From: Brevundimonas sp.
GTDB lineage: Bacteria > Pseudomonadota > Alphaproteobacteria > Caulobacterales > Caulobacteraceae
Reading direction: 5' to 3'
Length of the DNA stretch: 64,000 nucleotides
Assembly (NCBI GenBank): GCA_027531145.1
Contig: JAPZRF010000003.1
Span: 62,001-126,000, forward strand
Both the position numbers and the translations under genes were made by a program. The notes beneath the pieces are model-generated. The model had not been told where the DNA came from, made no database searches, and was given only the letters and a program-made list of their open reading frames with translations. Below are positions 44,157-52,792 of the stretch, piece by piece (within the stretch, counting starts at the first letter, position 1; each line of letters starts with the position of its first letter).

Positions 44157-44945
44157 TCAGTGCCCGTGGCCCAGGTTGACCACATCGTTGAGGTAGATGC
44201 TGGCCAGAACGGCAAAGACGAAGGCCTGCAGGAAGGCCACGAGGAATTCCAGCGCCGTGATGGCGACGACCATGACCATCGACAGGGCGGCGATCGGCAG
44301 GGCGAACAGGCCGAGGCCCTCGCCGGCGAAGGCGGCGGCTCCGAGCGTCACGACGAAGCCCGCGAAGATCTTCAGGGCCACGTGACCGCCCAGCATGTTG
44401 CCGAACAGACGCAGGGCCAGGGTGACCGGGCGCAGCAGGAACGACAGGAACTCGATGGCACCGACGACCGGCCGCAGCACCAACGGGGCCGACGACGGCC
44501 AGAACAGCTTGAAGAAACCGAAGCCGTGCTTGATCACCCCGATCGCCACCACCAGCAGGATGGTGAGGGCCCCGAGGGTCGCGGTGATCGCCAGCTGCGA
44601 GGTGGCGGTGAAGAAGAAGAACATGCCCAGCAGGTTCATGCCGAGGATCAGCAGGAACAGGGTGAACACGAAGGGGAAGTACTTGCGGCCGTCGTGGCCG
44701 ATGATCGACTCGGTGACGTTGTCGATCAGGCCGAAGATCTGCTCGCCGGCGGCCTGGAAGCGGCCGGGCACGATCTGGGCCCGGGAGGTGACCGCCTGCA
44801 TGAAACCGGCCATCAGCAGGAAGGCGACGGTCATGGCCAGGTGCGAATTGGTGAAGGCGAGGTCGACCACACCCAGCCCGGGCACGGCGACATCCGGCAG
44901 GTCGACCAGGGTCTTGACCTTGAACTGATAAATCGGGTCGGCCAT
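44157..44945 (-). CDS. atpB: ATP synthase F0 subunit a
   Basis: A 262-residue membrane subunit with the proton half-channels. LRPVTLALRLFGNMLGGHVALKIFAGFV carries the essential Arg in the ALRLFGNM signature, and LEFLVAFLQAFVFAVLASIYLNDVVNLGHGH is the conserved C-terminal helix. Early NSHLAMTVAFLLMAGFM and KYFPFVFTLFLLILGMNLLGMF are also typical. It starts directly after atpI with three bases between. Confidence 0.97.
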   Translation of the reverse strand: MADPIYQFKVKTLVDLPDVAVPGLGVVDLAFTNSHLAMTVAFLLMAGFMQAVTSRAQIVPGRFQAAGEQIFGLIDNVTESIIGHDGRKYFPFVFTLFLLILGMNLLGMFFFFTATSQLAITATLGALTILLVVAIGVIKHGFGFFKLFWPSSAPLVLRPVVGAIEFLSFLLRPVTLALRLFGNMLGGHVALKIFAGFVVTLGAAAFAGEGLGLFALPIAALSMVMVVAITALEFLVAFLQAFVFAVLASIYLNDVVNLGHGH

Positions 44946-44948
44946 CGC

Positions 44949-45323
44949 CTAAGCCTTGCGCTCCCAGTCGTCGACTTCGTCATCGAAGGGGATCGACCCG
45001 GGGGTGATCCCTTCCGCCTTGGCCTTTTCCATCAGACGGTTCGCCGTGCGGCGCGCCATCCAGATCGAGACGGCGAAGCCCAGCAGGACGCCGCCGATCA
45101 GTCCCCACGGGTCGGTCGGCAGATACCGGTCGACCACAAACCCTAACGCCAGGCCCACCGCCACGCCGCCGATCAGCTCGGCGATGATCTTGTAGGCCTC
45201 CGACACCACCGCGCTGGCGGCCAGCGTCTGCGACGACGGGGGCCGGCTGCGCGCCTCCAGATCGGATGCGCTGCGGTGCAGACGAGCGATCGCCTCTTCG
45301 CGCGATTCCGGTTCTGTGGACAT
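44949..45323 (-). CDS. atpI: ATP synthase assembly protein AtpI
   Basis: A 124-residue protein, the first gene of the F0 operon. It has two membrane helices (ELIGGVAVGLALGFVVDRYLP and WGLIGGVLLGFAVSIWMARR) and a charged tail (NRLMEKAKAEG...DDEVDDWERKA). AtpI helps c-ring assembly and Mg2+ handling in several bacteria. The start region has GGAGGCC-like context. Its promoter lies at 45390-45418. Confidence 0.9.
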   Translation of the reverse strand: MSTEPESREEAIARLHRSASDLEARSRPPSSQTLAASAVVSEAYKIIAELIGGVAVGLALGFVVDRYLPTDPWGLIGGVLLGFAVSIWMARRTANRLMEKAKAEGITPGSIPFDDEVDDWERKA

Positions 45324-45389
45324 GGCGGCCTCAGCGCCTCTTCGACGCGCCCGCAGGCGGCTTCCGAGGGGGGTCTGAATTCGGCGCGG

Positions 45390-45418
45390 AACCTATAGGC
45401 GGGACCCCCACAGGTCAA
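45390..45418 (-). promoter_or_regulatory. Sigma-70-type promoter for the atp F0 operon
   Basis: Read on the minus strand, TTGACC (45418-45413) is followed after a 17-base spacer by TAGGTT (45395-45390), with TATAGG overlapping it. It lies about 70 bases before the atpI start and matches the vegetative promoter type. Together with hairpins at 45508 and 45637, it accounts for the 359-base spacer 45324-45682, where I see no gene. Confidence 0.7.
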
Positions 45419-45507
45419 GGCGCGCTGGTCGCAATCCAAGCAATTGAAAAGTATCGGAAATACGCCTCGCTGGCCATGACCGGGACGCTTTGGCGCGGGG
45501 CGCGGAC

Positions 45508-45545
45508 GCGAAAACGCCCGCCGCAGGGGCCGCGACGGGCGTTCG
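45508..45545 (-). terminator. Intrinsic terminator-like hairpin upstream of the atp operon
   Basis: AACGCCCG plus CGC (45513-45524) can pair with GCG and CGGGCGTT (45532-45542); on the minus strand the stem is followed by TTTT then CGCG. It would end transcription from the TonB receptor (45683) before the atp promoter. A shorter U-tract than at 28642 makes it weaker. Confidence 0.6.
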
Positions 45546-45636
45546 CAGGACAGGGATCGCCGCCGCCCCTGCCGACCGGCGAACGCAAGGCGGCGGCACC
45601 TCTGTCCAAGGGACCGATCCCCCTTGCAAGGCCGGG

Positions 45637-45670
45637 CACCGGGGTCCGCCTGGACGGACGAACCCCGGTG
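45637..45670 (-). terminator. Hairpin directly after the TonB receptor stop
   Basis: CACCGGGGT (45637-45645) pairs with ACCCCGGTG (45662-45670), extended by TCCG/CGGA inside. It begins 13 bases after the TonB receptor stop. No T-run follows, so it probably stabilises the mRNA end and works together with the 45508 hairpin. Confidence 0.6.
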
Positions 45671-45682
45671 GTCTTGAGGTGT

Positions 45683-48217
45683 CTAGAACTTGAACGTCGT
45701 GCCGATCCAAAACTGGCGGCCATAGAACGACACATCCCGATAGATGTCGTTTCCGGTGTAGTTGATCTTTTCCTCGTTGGTGGCGTTGCGGACCTCGCCG
45801 ATCAGCTCGAAGTTGTCGTTGATCGTGTAGCGCGCCTGAAGATCGAGCGTGCCAAGCGCCGCATCGTACCGGTCGGTGACGCCCGTCACATCCGTAGCGC
45901 TGACGTTCGTGAACGCCTCGCCGACGTAGGCATAGGCCGCGCGCGCGCGGAATGGCCCCTGCTCGTAGAAGATGGCGACGTTCGCCAACCGGTCGGCCTG
46001 GCCCTGCAGCACATCGACCGTGCCGCGCGCGCCGCCGGTATCGAAACTGCCGTCGATGAAGGAGGCGTTGGCGGACACGCCAAAGTTCGACAGCCAGCCT
46101 GGCAGGGGCAGGTTGTTGATTACGGCATTGAGCTCCAGGCCCTGGACTTCTGCCACAGTGGCATTGACCGGCTGGGTCACGTCCTCGCCGTTCGGGCCAC
46201 CGGCGATGGTCAGCCGGGTGACGATCTCGTTCTTGATCTCCTTGCGGAAGACGCCGACCGAGATCACGCCAGCATTGCCGGGCATGTAGTATTCCAGCGA
46301 CGCCTCATAGCTGTCGCCTTCGCGGGCGAGAAGGTCCGGGTTGCCACGGTTGACGGCCCCGGTGGTCTGGTTGACGGTCTCACCCGAGGCGAGCTGGCTG
46401 GGGTTGGGGCGTCCCACCGCCCTCGATGCGCCGGCGCGCAGCCGCAGCGCGTCCGTGATGTCGTACAGGAAGGTGATCGACGGCAGGAAGTGATCGTACT
46501 GGCCCTCGCGGGTCACCCGCGACTGGACCGTGCCCTGGGTGCGGTTGCGCTCGACCGAGGTTGCTGTGTCCTCGTAGCGCCCGCCGAGAATCAGGGTGTG
46601 GCGCGAGCCCGCGTGGCGCACGAGGCCGTAGACAGCGGTGACATCTTCATCAAACCGCCAGTCAGCCTGCCGGTTCTCGTTGCGACCGCCGGTGAAGCTG
46701 GCGCTGTTGGCGTTGAAGAAGGTGTTGAAGGCGTCGAAGTCGATGAAGATCTGATTGAAGTTGGCGAACGGCGGCCGGTAGTCGGTTCGGATGGCGAACC
46801 GGTCGAGCGTCAGCGGCGCGCCCGTATAGACCCAGCTCCAGGTCGTCGAGTCGTTGTCGCGGACGATCTCGCGGAACTTCGCGCCGAGGCCGACGCCGAA
46901 GCCCGTGTCACCGCGCTCTGTATTGCGGCCATAGTCTAAGGCGACCTCGCGGACATATTCGTCGCTGTCGTCCTCATAGGGCGTGAAGGCGTTGCTGGCC
47001 AGGGTATAGCTGGCCGGGTTCGACAGGCGGGGATCAAGATTGGTCGCGACCGGGACCCGGCCCTGCAGGGCCACATCGAAGGTCGCCGCCGGGCCGGTCA
47101 GGTTGAACTGCAGCTGGTTGGACGGTTCCAGGAACTGGGCTTCGGAATAGGAGGCCCGGAAGGCGAGGGTCTGATCCTCGTCCGGGGTCCAGTCGATGAA
47201 GACCTGGCCCACCGTGGTGGGCTTATCGAGCGGAAAGTCGTTGAAACGGACGAAGCTGGCGCTGCCGCCGGTCCCGTTGCGCAGGCGCTGCGAGTGGCGC
47301 AGCTCGTTGTCATTCTGGACATAGTGAACGAACGACACGCCCGCCCGCAGACCGGTCATCGGCTCCCATTCCAGCTTCAGGATGCCGCCGAGCCGTTCGA
47401 TCGTGTTCGGATAGGTCGACCACAGCAGATCCGTCTGGGATCCGGCCGCCGCCGGGGTGCCCACGGGCGTCGGGGTCGCGGAAATCGACGGCTGGACCTG
47501 TTGCGGCAGGAGCCGCTCCTGGTCGCGATTGCGCTGAAGGTAGTTGAGACCGAACAGGACGCCGAACTCGCCGCTGCTGCCGAAGCGTTGCGACATGGTC
47601 GCATCGAGGCGCCAGTTCGGCGCATCGTCATAGTCGCGGCCAAACCCTTCACCCGGGACGACGGTGTCGGAGGAGATGCCGCCCGAGGCTGTACCTGCGA
47701 GATAGAAGCCCCGAGCGTCGAACGGCGAGCGCGTGATGAGGTTGAGCGTACCGCCGATCGCATTGCCGTCGACATCGGGGGTCCGGGACTTGGTGACCAC
47801 CACCTGGCGGATCGCACCGGAGGGGATCGCCTCCATGTTCAGCTGTCGATTGGAACGCTCGGAGGTGGCGAGCGTCGCCCCGTCGAAGGCGCCAAGGGTG
47901 TAGCTCGGGTTCAGGCCGCGGATCGCGACGAACTTGCCTTCATCCTCATCGAACACGGTCTGCACGCCCGGCAGGCGCCGGATCGCATCGGATATGTTGT
48001 AGTCCGGTTGGCTGCCGATATCGTCGGCCGCGAGATAGTCCGCAATCCGCTCATCCTGGCGACGCGCCTGGATCGCCTGGGCATTCTGGGCGCGGTAGCC
48101 GACGACGACGACTTCTTCGATCGTGGTGACGTCCTGGGCAAGGGCCTGGCCTGCGACGGCTGACAGGACCATTGAACTGCCCATCAGCACGGGCATGGCA
48201 CGCAGCGAAGACTTCAT
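45683..48217 (-). CDS. TonB-dependent receptor
   Basis: An 844-residue outer-membrane receptor: signal peptide ending AGQALAQ, then DVTTIEEVVVVGYRAQNAQAIQARRQDERIADYLAADDIGSQPDYNISDAIRRLPGVQTVFDEDEGKFVAIRGL plug region, TKSRTPDVDGNAIGGTLNL, and a beta barrel ending RDVSFYGRQFWIGTTFKF. The plug type (DAIRRLPGV, IRGLNPSYT, TLNLITRSPFD) is that of polysaccharide- or glycan-type receptors rather than ferric siderophores. The divergent gene is a phosphodiester glycosidase-like protein, whose substrate might be shared. ATG 48217. The ligand is unknown. Confidence 0.9.
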   Translation of the reverse strand: MKSSLRAMPVLMGSSMVLSAVAGQALAQDVTTIEEVVVVGYRAQNAQAIQARRQDERIADYLAADDIGSQPDYNISDAIRRLPGVQTVFDEDEGKFVAIRGLNPSYTLGAFDGATLATSERSNRQLNMEAIPSGAIRQVVVTKSRTPDVDGNAIGGTLNLITRSPFDARGFYLAGTASGGISSDTVVPGEGFGRDYDDAPNWRLDATMSQRFGSSGEFGVLFGLNYLQRNRDQERLLPQQVQPSISATPTPVGTPAAAGSQTDLLWSTYPNTIERLGGILKLEWEPMTGLRAGVSFVHYVQNDNELRHSQRLRNGTGGSASFVRFNDFPLDKPTTVGQVFIDWTPDEDQTLAFRASYSEAQFLEPSNQLQFNLTGPAATFDVALQGRVPVATNLDPRLSNPASYTLASNAFTPYEDDSDEYVREVALDYGRNTERGDTGFGVGLGAKFREIVRDNDSTTWSWVYTGAPLTLDRFAIRTDYRPPFANFNQIFIDFDAFNTFFNANSASFTGGRNENRQADWRFDEDVTAVYGLVRHAGSRHTLILGGRYEDTATSVERNRTQGTVQSRVTREGQYDHFLPSITFLYDITDALRLRAGASRAVGRPNPSQLASGETVNQTTGAVNRGNPDLLAREGDSYEASLEYYMPGNAGVISVGVFRKEIKNEIVTRLTIAGGPNGEDVTQPVNATVAEVQGLELNAVINNLPLPGWLSNFGVSANASFIDGSFDTGGARGTVDVLQGQADRLANVAIFYEQGPFRARAAYAYVGEAFTNVSATDVTGVTDRYDAALGTLDLQARYTINDNFELIGEVRNATNEEKINYTGNDIYRDVSFYGRQFWIGTTFKF

Positions 48218-48467
48218 GACTTGATCCCCCGGCGCAAGCTCTCCGACCCCGGAACAAATGCTGACGCTTGATGGAAAAGATGCCGCCGAGCAACAACACG
48301 TGGGTGACCGACAAGAGAAAGATCAGTATGGATTGAGCGAATGTTTTGTGAACCGTCATAAAGCTTGATCCGGCCGCCGACGGGCTTCACGATCTGGTCT
48401 CTTGCCGCGATGTTTTCGGGCGCGCCGATACCCGCGAAACCTGCCCAGATAAGCCGGAGGTTGAATC

Positions 48468-49418
48468 ATGGCGGTGCACACTGGAGACATGACCGCCCGA
48501 AGTCTGCTGGTGGCCCTCGTGCTCACGGCAGGTGGCTGTGCGGCCGTCCGGCCGTCCGAACCCGCAGCCTCCGTTGAGCCCGCGCCCGCGGCCTGGGTCC
48601 CGCTGTTCGAGGGGGTCTCGCATCTGAGCTCGCCGGGGCCCGGGCCGGTTCCGATGTCGATCCATGTGCTGAGGATCGACCTGCGCACGCCGGGCGTGTC
48701 GCTGACCGTGACCCCCGGAGACGCCGGCGATGGCCATGAGTACCGCGCGATGACGACCTCGCGTGCCCTGGTCGCCCAGGACTGGCAGGCCGCCGTCAAC
48801 GGCGGCTACTTCCTGCCGTTCGCCGGGGGATCCCGCGGGGGTGAGGACTACATCCCCCAGCCCGGCCAGGGGACGGATGTGTCGGGTGCGGCCGTCCATG
48901 GCGGCGCAGTCATTTCCCCTGTAGAGCCGGACCTCGACCGTCGGGTCAACGCCATCCTCTGCATCTGGCGGGATGTTGAGGTGGCGATCATCGACGGCCA
49001 GGACTGCGGGCCCGGGGTGCAGCACGCCATGGCGGCCGGCCCGCGCCTGCTCAAGGACGGGCGGCGGCTGTCCTACGAGGCCTTCGACGCCGCCTACGGG
49101 GCGGCCCGCCATCCCAGGACGGCCGTGGGCGTCGACGCCCGGCGTCGGGTCGCCTGGCTGGTCACCGTAGACGGACGGCAGCCCGGGTTCAGCGAAGGGG
49201 CCAGTCTTGAAGAGCTGACGGACATCTTCTTGTCGCTGGGCGCCGCCGATGCCCTCAACCTCGACGGCGGCGGCTCAACCACCATGGTCGTGGCGACCCC
49301 GGAGGGGCCTGTGGTTCTAAATCGGCCCATCCATACCGCCGTGCCCGGGCGTGAACGCCCGACGGCCAATCATCTGGGCGTGCGTGCCCGACCTCGAGCC
49401 GATGCGGCGGGACCCTGA
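48468..49418 (+). CDS. Phosphodiester glycosidase (NAGPA-like) lipoprotein
   Basis: A 316-residue secreted protein. ARSLLVALVLTAGGCAAV is a lipoprotein signal with lipobox GG-C. The NAGPA/phosphodiester-glycosidase domain has VAQDWQAAVNGGYFLPFA, HPRTAVGVDARRRVAWLVTVDGRQ and AADALNLDGGGSTTMVV. Such enzymes cleave N-acetylglucosamine-1-phosphodiesters. ATG 48468 follows GGAGGTTGAATC; ATG 48489 follows GGAGAC and gives a shorter n-region, so either start is possible. It diverges from the TonB receptor across 250 bases. Residues in the SRGGEDYIPQPGQG region are unlike the usual family loop. Confidence 0.85.
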   Translation: MAVHTGDMTARSLLVALVLTAGGCAAVRPSEPAASVEPAPAAWVPLFEGVSHLSSPGPGPVPMSIHVLRIDLRTPGVSLTVTPGDAGDGHEYRAMTTSRALVAQDWQAAVNGGYFLPFAGGSRGGEDYIPQPGQGTDVSGAAVHGGAVISPVEPDLDRRVNAILCIWRDVEVAIIDGQDCGPGVQHAMAAGPRLLKDGRRLSYEAFDAAYGAARHPRTAVGVDARRRVAWLVTVDGRQPGFSEGASLEELTDIFLSLGAADALNLDGGGSTTMVVATPEGPVVLNRPIHTAVPGRERPTANHLGVRARPRADAAGP

Positions 49419-49627
49419 GCCCCGCCCGTCGGCCGAGGGACGGGGCCCCCTGTTCCGCGTTCGACGGGCTGCAAGTGTTTCGCAGCGTCGTGTCCGCATG
49501 CGACAGGTTTGCGAGTTCCCCGCCCGGTGATGAATCTGACCGGCCGGGCGCAAGAGGGAGTCCGGCGGACGCGGAGAGCCCCCCCGCCGCGCTCCGCCAA
49601 ACCAGGCTGCGACGGGGCGGAGGTGAC

Positions 49628-50569
49628 ATGCAAATGCCCGGACGAATCCTCGCCGTCACGGCCCTCATCGTTACAATTCCCTGTGGCGCGACCGCCGCGC
49701 GGGGCCAGGACCGCCCCGCGGTCGCCCCGGCGGCGGAACTGCGACCGCTCCCGCCGCCGGCGCACTACCCCCGCCGGGAGGAGCGGCCCATCCCCCGCCC
49801 GCCCATGCCCCCGACCTTCGGCAGCACCGAGCTTCGGCGCTATCCGGGTATCGCCGAGGCGGGCCAGGGGGCGGCCGCGGCCGGCGACAGTTTCTACGCC
49901 GTCGTCAACACGCGGATCGGACGCTATGCCAAGGACGATGGACGCAAGCTGGCCGAATGGGTCGGCGATCCGACGCAGGTGGTGCATCTGAACGCCTGCG
50001 CCGTCCTTGAGGCAAGGCTGATGTGCGCCCACTCCAACTTCCCGCACGTGCCCATGGTCAGTTCGGTCGAGGTGTTCGATCCGCTGACCCTTGAGCACCT
50101 CGACTCCATCAGCCTGGGCGAACAGGCCGGCTCCCTGACGTGGATCGACCGGCACGACGGTGCCTGGTGGGCCGTGTTCGCCCACTATGACGGACGCGGC
50201 GGCGAGCCGGGGCGGGACCATCGCTCCACCACGCTCGTGCGTTTCGACGACCAGTGGCGGCGAACCGAGAGCTGGCTGTTCCCGCCGTCGGTGCTGGAGC
50301 GGTTCGCGCCGACCTCCAGCTCCGGCGGCGCCTTCGGCGACGAAGGCCTGATCTACGTTAGCGGGCACGACGCGCCGGAGCTCTACGTCCTGCGTCTGCC
50401 GAGCTTCGGTTCGGTGCTGGAGCACGTCGCCACAGTCAACGTCAGCTTCGCGGGCCAGGGCTGGGCCTGGGACCGCACCGAGACCCGCATCCTGTGGGGG
50501 ATCGACCGCGGTGGCCGCCAAGTGGTCCAGACCCGCGTCCTGCCGCTGCCGCTGCCGCCGGAGGACTGA
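49628..50569 (+). CDS. Secreted protein of unknown function
   Basis: A 313-residue protein with an N-terminal signal (MQMPGRILAVTALIVTIPCGATAARGQ). A Pro/Arg-rich linker follows (LPPPAHYPRREERPIPRPPMPPTFGSTEL). The rest alternates short strands: ISLGEQAGSLTWIDRHDGAWWAVFAHYD, STTLVRFDDQWRRTESWLFP and GLIYVSGHDAPELYVLRL, a pattern suggestive of a beta-propeller-like fold. I recognise no family. ATG 49628 has GGAGGTGAC in front. The 209-base spacer before it shows no gene. It reads in the same direction as the glycosidase and might be cotranscribed with it. Confidence 0.65.
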   Translation: MQMPGRILAVTALIVTIPCGATAARGQDRPAVAPAAELRPLPPPAHYPRREERPIPRPPMPPTFGSTELRRYPGIAEAGQGAAAAGDSFYAVVNTRIGRYAKDDGRKLAEWVGDPTQVVHLNACAVLEARLMCAHSNFPHVPMVSSVEVFDPLTLEHLDSISLGEQAGSLTWIDRHDGAWWAVFAHYDGRGGEPGRDHRSTTLVRFDDQWRRTESWLFPPSVLERFAPTSSSGGAFGDEGLIYVSGHDAPELYVLRLPSFGSVLEHVATVNVSFAGQGWAWDRTETRILWGIDRGGRQVVQTRVLPLPLPPED

Positions 50570-50637
50570 AAACGGCGAACGCCCGCCGGGCGGTCAAGCT
50601 CGGCGGGCGTTTTGAAGATGGGGGTGCGCTGCGCTGG

Positions 50638-51339
50638 TCAGGCGGCCGCGGTCTGGGACCCTTCGGCCGGGTCGCGCAGCACATAACCGCGGCCCCAGAC
50701 GGTCTCGATATAGTGCTTGCCGCCGGCGGCCGTGGCCAGCTTCTTGCGCAGCTTGCAGATGAAGACATCGATGATCTTCAGCTCGGGCTCGTCCATGCCA
50801 CCGTAGAGGTGGTTCAGGAACATCTCCTTGGTCAGGGTCGTGCCCTTGCGCAGGGAGAGGAGCTCCAGCATCTGGTACTCCTTGCCGGTCAGGTGCACGC
50901 GGTGACTGTTCACCTCGACCGTCTTCGCATCGAGGTTCACCGCGATCTCGCCGGTGGTGATGATGGCCTGGGCGTGGCCCTTGGAGCGGCGGACCACGGC
51001 GTGGGTCCGGGCGACCAGCTCGTCCTTGTGGAACGGCTTGGTCAGGTAGTCGTCGGCCCCGCCGCCGAAGGTCTTCACCTTTGTCTCGATCTCGTGGCTG
51101 CCCGAGAGGATCATCACCGGCGTGTTGATCTTGCCGACGCGCAGCTGGCGCAAGACTTCCAGGCCGCTCATGTCGGGAAGGTTCAGGTCCAGGAGGATCA
51201 GGTCATAGTCGTAGATCTTGCCCAGATCGACGCCCTCCTCGCCCAGATCAGTCGTGTAGACGTTGAAGCCTTCCGACTTCAACATCAGCTCGATGCTCTG
51301 CGCGGTGGCGCTGTCGTCTTCGATCAACAGAACGCGCAT
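50638..51339 (-). CDS. ctrA: Cell cycle master regulator CtrA
   Basis: A 233-residue OmpR-type response regulator. The receiver begins [25 protein letters not shown] and has phosphoacceptor Asp51 in [44 protein letters not shown] follows. The winged-helix DNA-binding domain includes [52 protein letters not shown] and [10 protein letters not shown]. The C-terminal TAAA fits the short hydrophobic degron read by ClpXP in Caulobacter. Upstream frame to 51378 is not used because MRVLLIED is the family start. CtrA binds TTAA-N7-TTAAC and silences the origin while activating division and flagellar genes. Confidence 0.98.
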   Translation of the reverse strand: MRVLLIEDDSATAQSIELMLKSEGFNVYTTDLGEEGVDLGKIYDYDLILLDLNLPDMSGLEVLRQLRVGKINTPVMILSGSHEIETKVKTFGGGADDYLTKPFHKDELVARTHAVVRRSKGHAQAIITTGEIAVNLDAKTVEVNSHRVHLTGKEYQMLELLSLRKGTTLTKEMFLNHLYGGMDEPELKIIDVFICKLRKKLATAAGGKHYIETVWGRGYVLRDPAEGSQTAAA

Positions 51340-51472
51340 TCGTGCCCCTCCAGGCGAAGCTTGCCCATGGCTCCGCACGCTCGGCGAACGGTAACCCTGT
51401 TCACCAATTAATCAGCCAAAGGCTTATGAGTAGTTAATGACGAATCTAGGGTGATTTGCGAATCGCCGTCCA

Positions 51473-51523
51473 GACCGAAATCTGATGAGTTGGACGCCGT
51501 CCAACTCGGCTCGGATTTCGGTC
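51473..51523. repeat. Nested inverted repeat upstream of ctrA
   Basis: Outer arms GACCGAAATC (51473-51482) and GATTTCGGTC (51514-51523), inner arms GAGTTGGAC (51487-51495) and GTCCAACTC (51499-51507), loop GCC. The 19 paired bases leave small bulges. It can form a cruciform or RNA stem, or hold a dimeric regulator. Confidence 0.85.
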
Positions 51524-51557
51524 CAGTTTCAAGCGAGAGCCAGATTCACGGCATCGA

Positions 51558-51578
51558 CGGGATCGCAAAGCGATCCCG
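51558..51578. repeat. Strong short hairpin upstream of ctrA
   Basis: CGGGATCGC (51558-51566) pairs perfectly with GCGATCCCG (51570-51578) across AAA. It is close to a GANTC site (51543) and could be part of a small RNA, or of the 5' leader of the HTH gene. No T-run follows. Confidence 0.75.
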
Positions 51579-51734
51579 GCTCAACCGATCAGGCTCGAGG
51601 GGCCGTCAGCGTCAAGGTGCCGATTTCACGCGAGACCCTTACAGGAGCCCGACGCGCGGGCATCCTGCGACCGCAGCTGTCGTGCAAGAGGAATATCTTC
51701 CCGATCGTGCGCAGGAGCGACGAGGGAGGACGAG

Positions 51735-52094
51735 ATGGATGGCTCAGCCTACAGGATTCCGGTGCGGGACGAGGACCGTATCCGCGCCGGACTGGTGGTG
51801 CAGCTGGTGGCCGTGGCGACGGGCTGGCCGCCCGAGGTGATCCTCGACATTCGCCGGCGCGATCCGGAGGTCTCCCGGGCCCGTCATACCGCCATGTACC
51901 TGACCCATGTCGCCTACGGCTGGACGCTGGAGCGAGTCGGCCACGCCTTCGGCCGCAACCGGGTCACGGTCGGCACCGCCTGCCAGCGGGTCGAGGACGA
52001 GCGCGACGCGCCGGAGATCGACGCCCGGCTGGAGCGGCTGACCGAGCTGCTGACTGCGGCGCTGAAGACGGCTGACGGGAAGGGCCCGGCGTGA
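51735..52094 (+). CDS. Small helix-turn-helix protein resembling DnaA domain IV
   Basis: A 119-residue protein. The core ARHTAMYLTHVAYGWTLERVGHAFGRNRVTVGTACQRVEDE mirrors DnaA domain IV (AR..AMYL......L..IG..FG.RDH.TV..A..R). The DnaA box-binding DHTTV motif is replaced by NRVTV. No AAA+ domain is present. N-terminal residues 15-45 are helical (RIRAGLVVQLVAVATGWPPEVIL). It overlaps the DUF6456 start by four bases, so the two are translated together. It would be a DNA-binding protein; whether it recognises DnaA boxes is unknown. ATG 51735 follows GGGAGGACGAG. Confidence 0.75.
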   Translation: MDGSAYRIPVRDEDRIRAGLVVQLVAVATGWPPEVILDIRRRDPEVSRARHTAMYLTHVAYGWTLERVGHAFGRNRVTVGTACQRVEDERDAPEIDARLERLTELLTAALKTADGKGPA

Positions 52095-52792
52095 TCGCCC
52101 GGGCGCGGCGGCTGCTGGCGCGTCCGGGGGCCTGGCTGGTCGCCGAGGGCGACGGCTATGCGCTGCGGATCGGGGGCGATCGCCGGACCCGGCCTCTGCT
52201 GCGCCTGGACGAGGCCGGCTTCCGGGCGCTGGTCGAGACCCCGGGGCTGCGCGCCCGGTCCGGTGGCGGCTGGCTGGCGCGCGACGCTGCGGCGACGGCG
52301 GCAGGCCCGCCGCCCGGCAGGCCAGGCGTCTCGCCGGGCGAGCGGCTGATCCTGGACGGCGACGGCCGGGTGCGGCGGGCGCGCGCCAATCTGACGCCGA
52401 CCGCGATCGCCTGGCTGGCCGCGCGGCGTGATCGGCAGGGGCGTCCGCTGCTGGACGCCGCCGAGGCCGCGGCCGGCGAGCGCCTGACCCGCGACGGCGA
52501 GATCGCGCGGACGAGCGCCCGGCTGACCTCGCGCTGGGACGCCCTGCCGCGGCGGGGTGCCGGCGGCGGCGCGGACCAGGGCCCAGGCGCAGCGGCCCTC
52601 GCGGCGCGCCGGCGCATCGCCGAGGCTCTCCATTCCGTCCCGCCGCTGGAGGCGGCGGTGCTGGTGCGCGTCTGTCTGGAGGGCGATGCCCTGATGGCCG
52701 CCGAGGGGCGCCTAGGGTTGCCGCGACGCGAGGGCCGGGCGCGGCTCAGGGCCGGGCTGGTCGCCCTCGCACGTCACTACCGGCTGGCCTGA
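52091..52792 (+). CDS. DUF6456 domain protein
   Basis: A 233-residue protein, GTG start at 52091. The C-terminal half (TAIAWLAARRDRQGRPLLDAAEAAAGERLTRDGEIARTSARLTSRWDA, then AALAARRRIAEALHSVPPLEAAVLVRVCLEGDALMAAEGRLGLPRREGRARLRAGLVALARHYRLA) fits the alphaproteobacterial DUF6456 domain. The N-terminal part (VAEGDGYALRIGG) has no assignment. It forms a two-gene operon with the DnaA-domain-IV-like protein and overlaps the converging sufE by 16 bases. The function is unknown; the helix-turn-helix partner suggests a DNA- or RNA-related role. Confidence 0.78.
   Translation: MIARARRLLARPGAWLVAEGDGYALRIGGDRRTRPLLRLDEAGFRALVETPGLRARSGGGWLARDAAATAAGPPPGRPGVSPGERLILDGDGRVRRARANLTPTAIAWLAARRDRQGRPLLDAAEAAAGERLTRDGEIARTSARLTSRWDALPRRGAGGGADQGPGAAALAARRRIAEALHSVPPLEAAVLVRVCLEGDALMAAEGRLGLPRREGRARLRAGLVALARHYRLA

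Larger units (their letters stand above)
51340..51734. promoter_or_regulatory. Structured ctrA upstream region with GANTC and inverted repeats
   Basis: A 395-base gene-free stretch. It holds GAATC (51442-51446 and 51460-51464) and GATTC (51543-51547), the GANTC sites methylated by CcrM; Caulobacter ctrA P1 is known to depend on such a site. TTAA boxes at 51407-51412 and 51434-51438 may be CtrA half-sites, though not at the ideal 7-base spacing. Two inverted repeats (51473-51523 and 51558-51578) follow downstream. Beyond 51580 I see nothing recognisable until the HTH gene. Confidence 0.6.
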
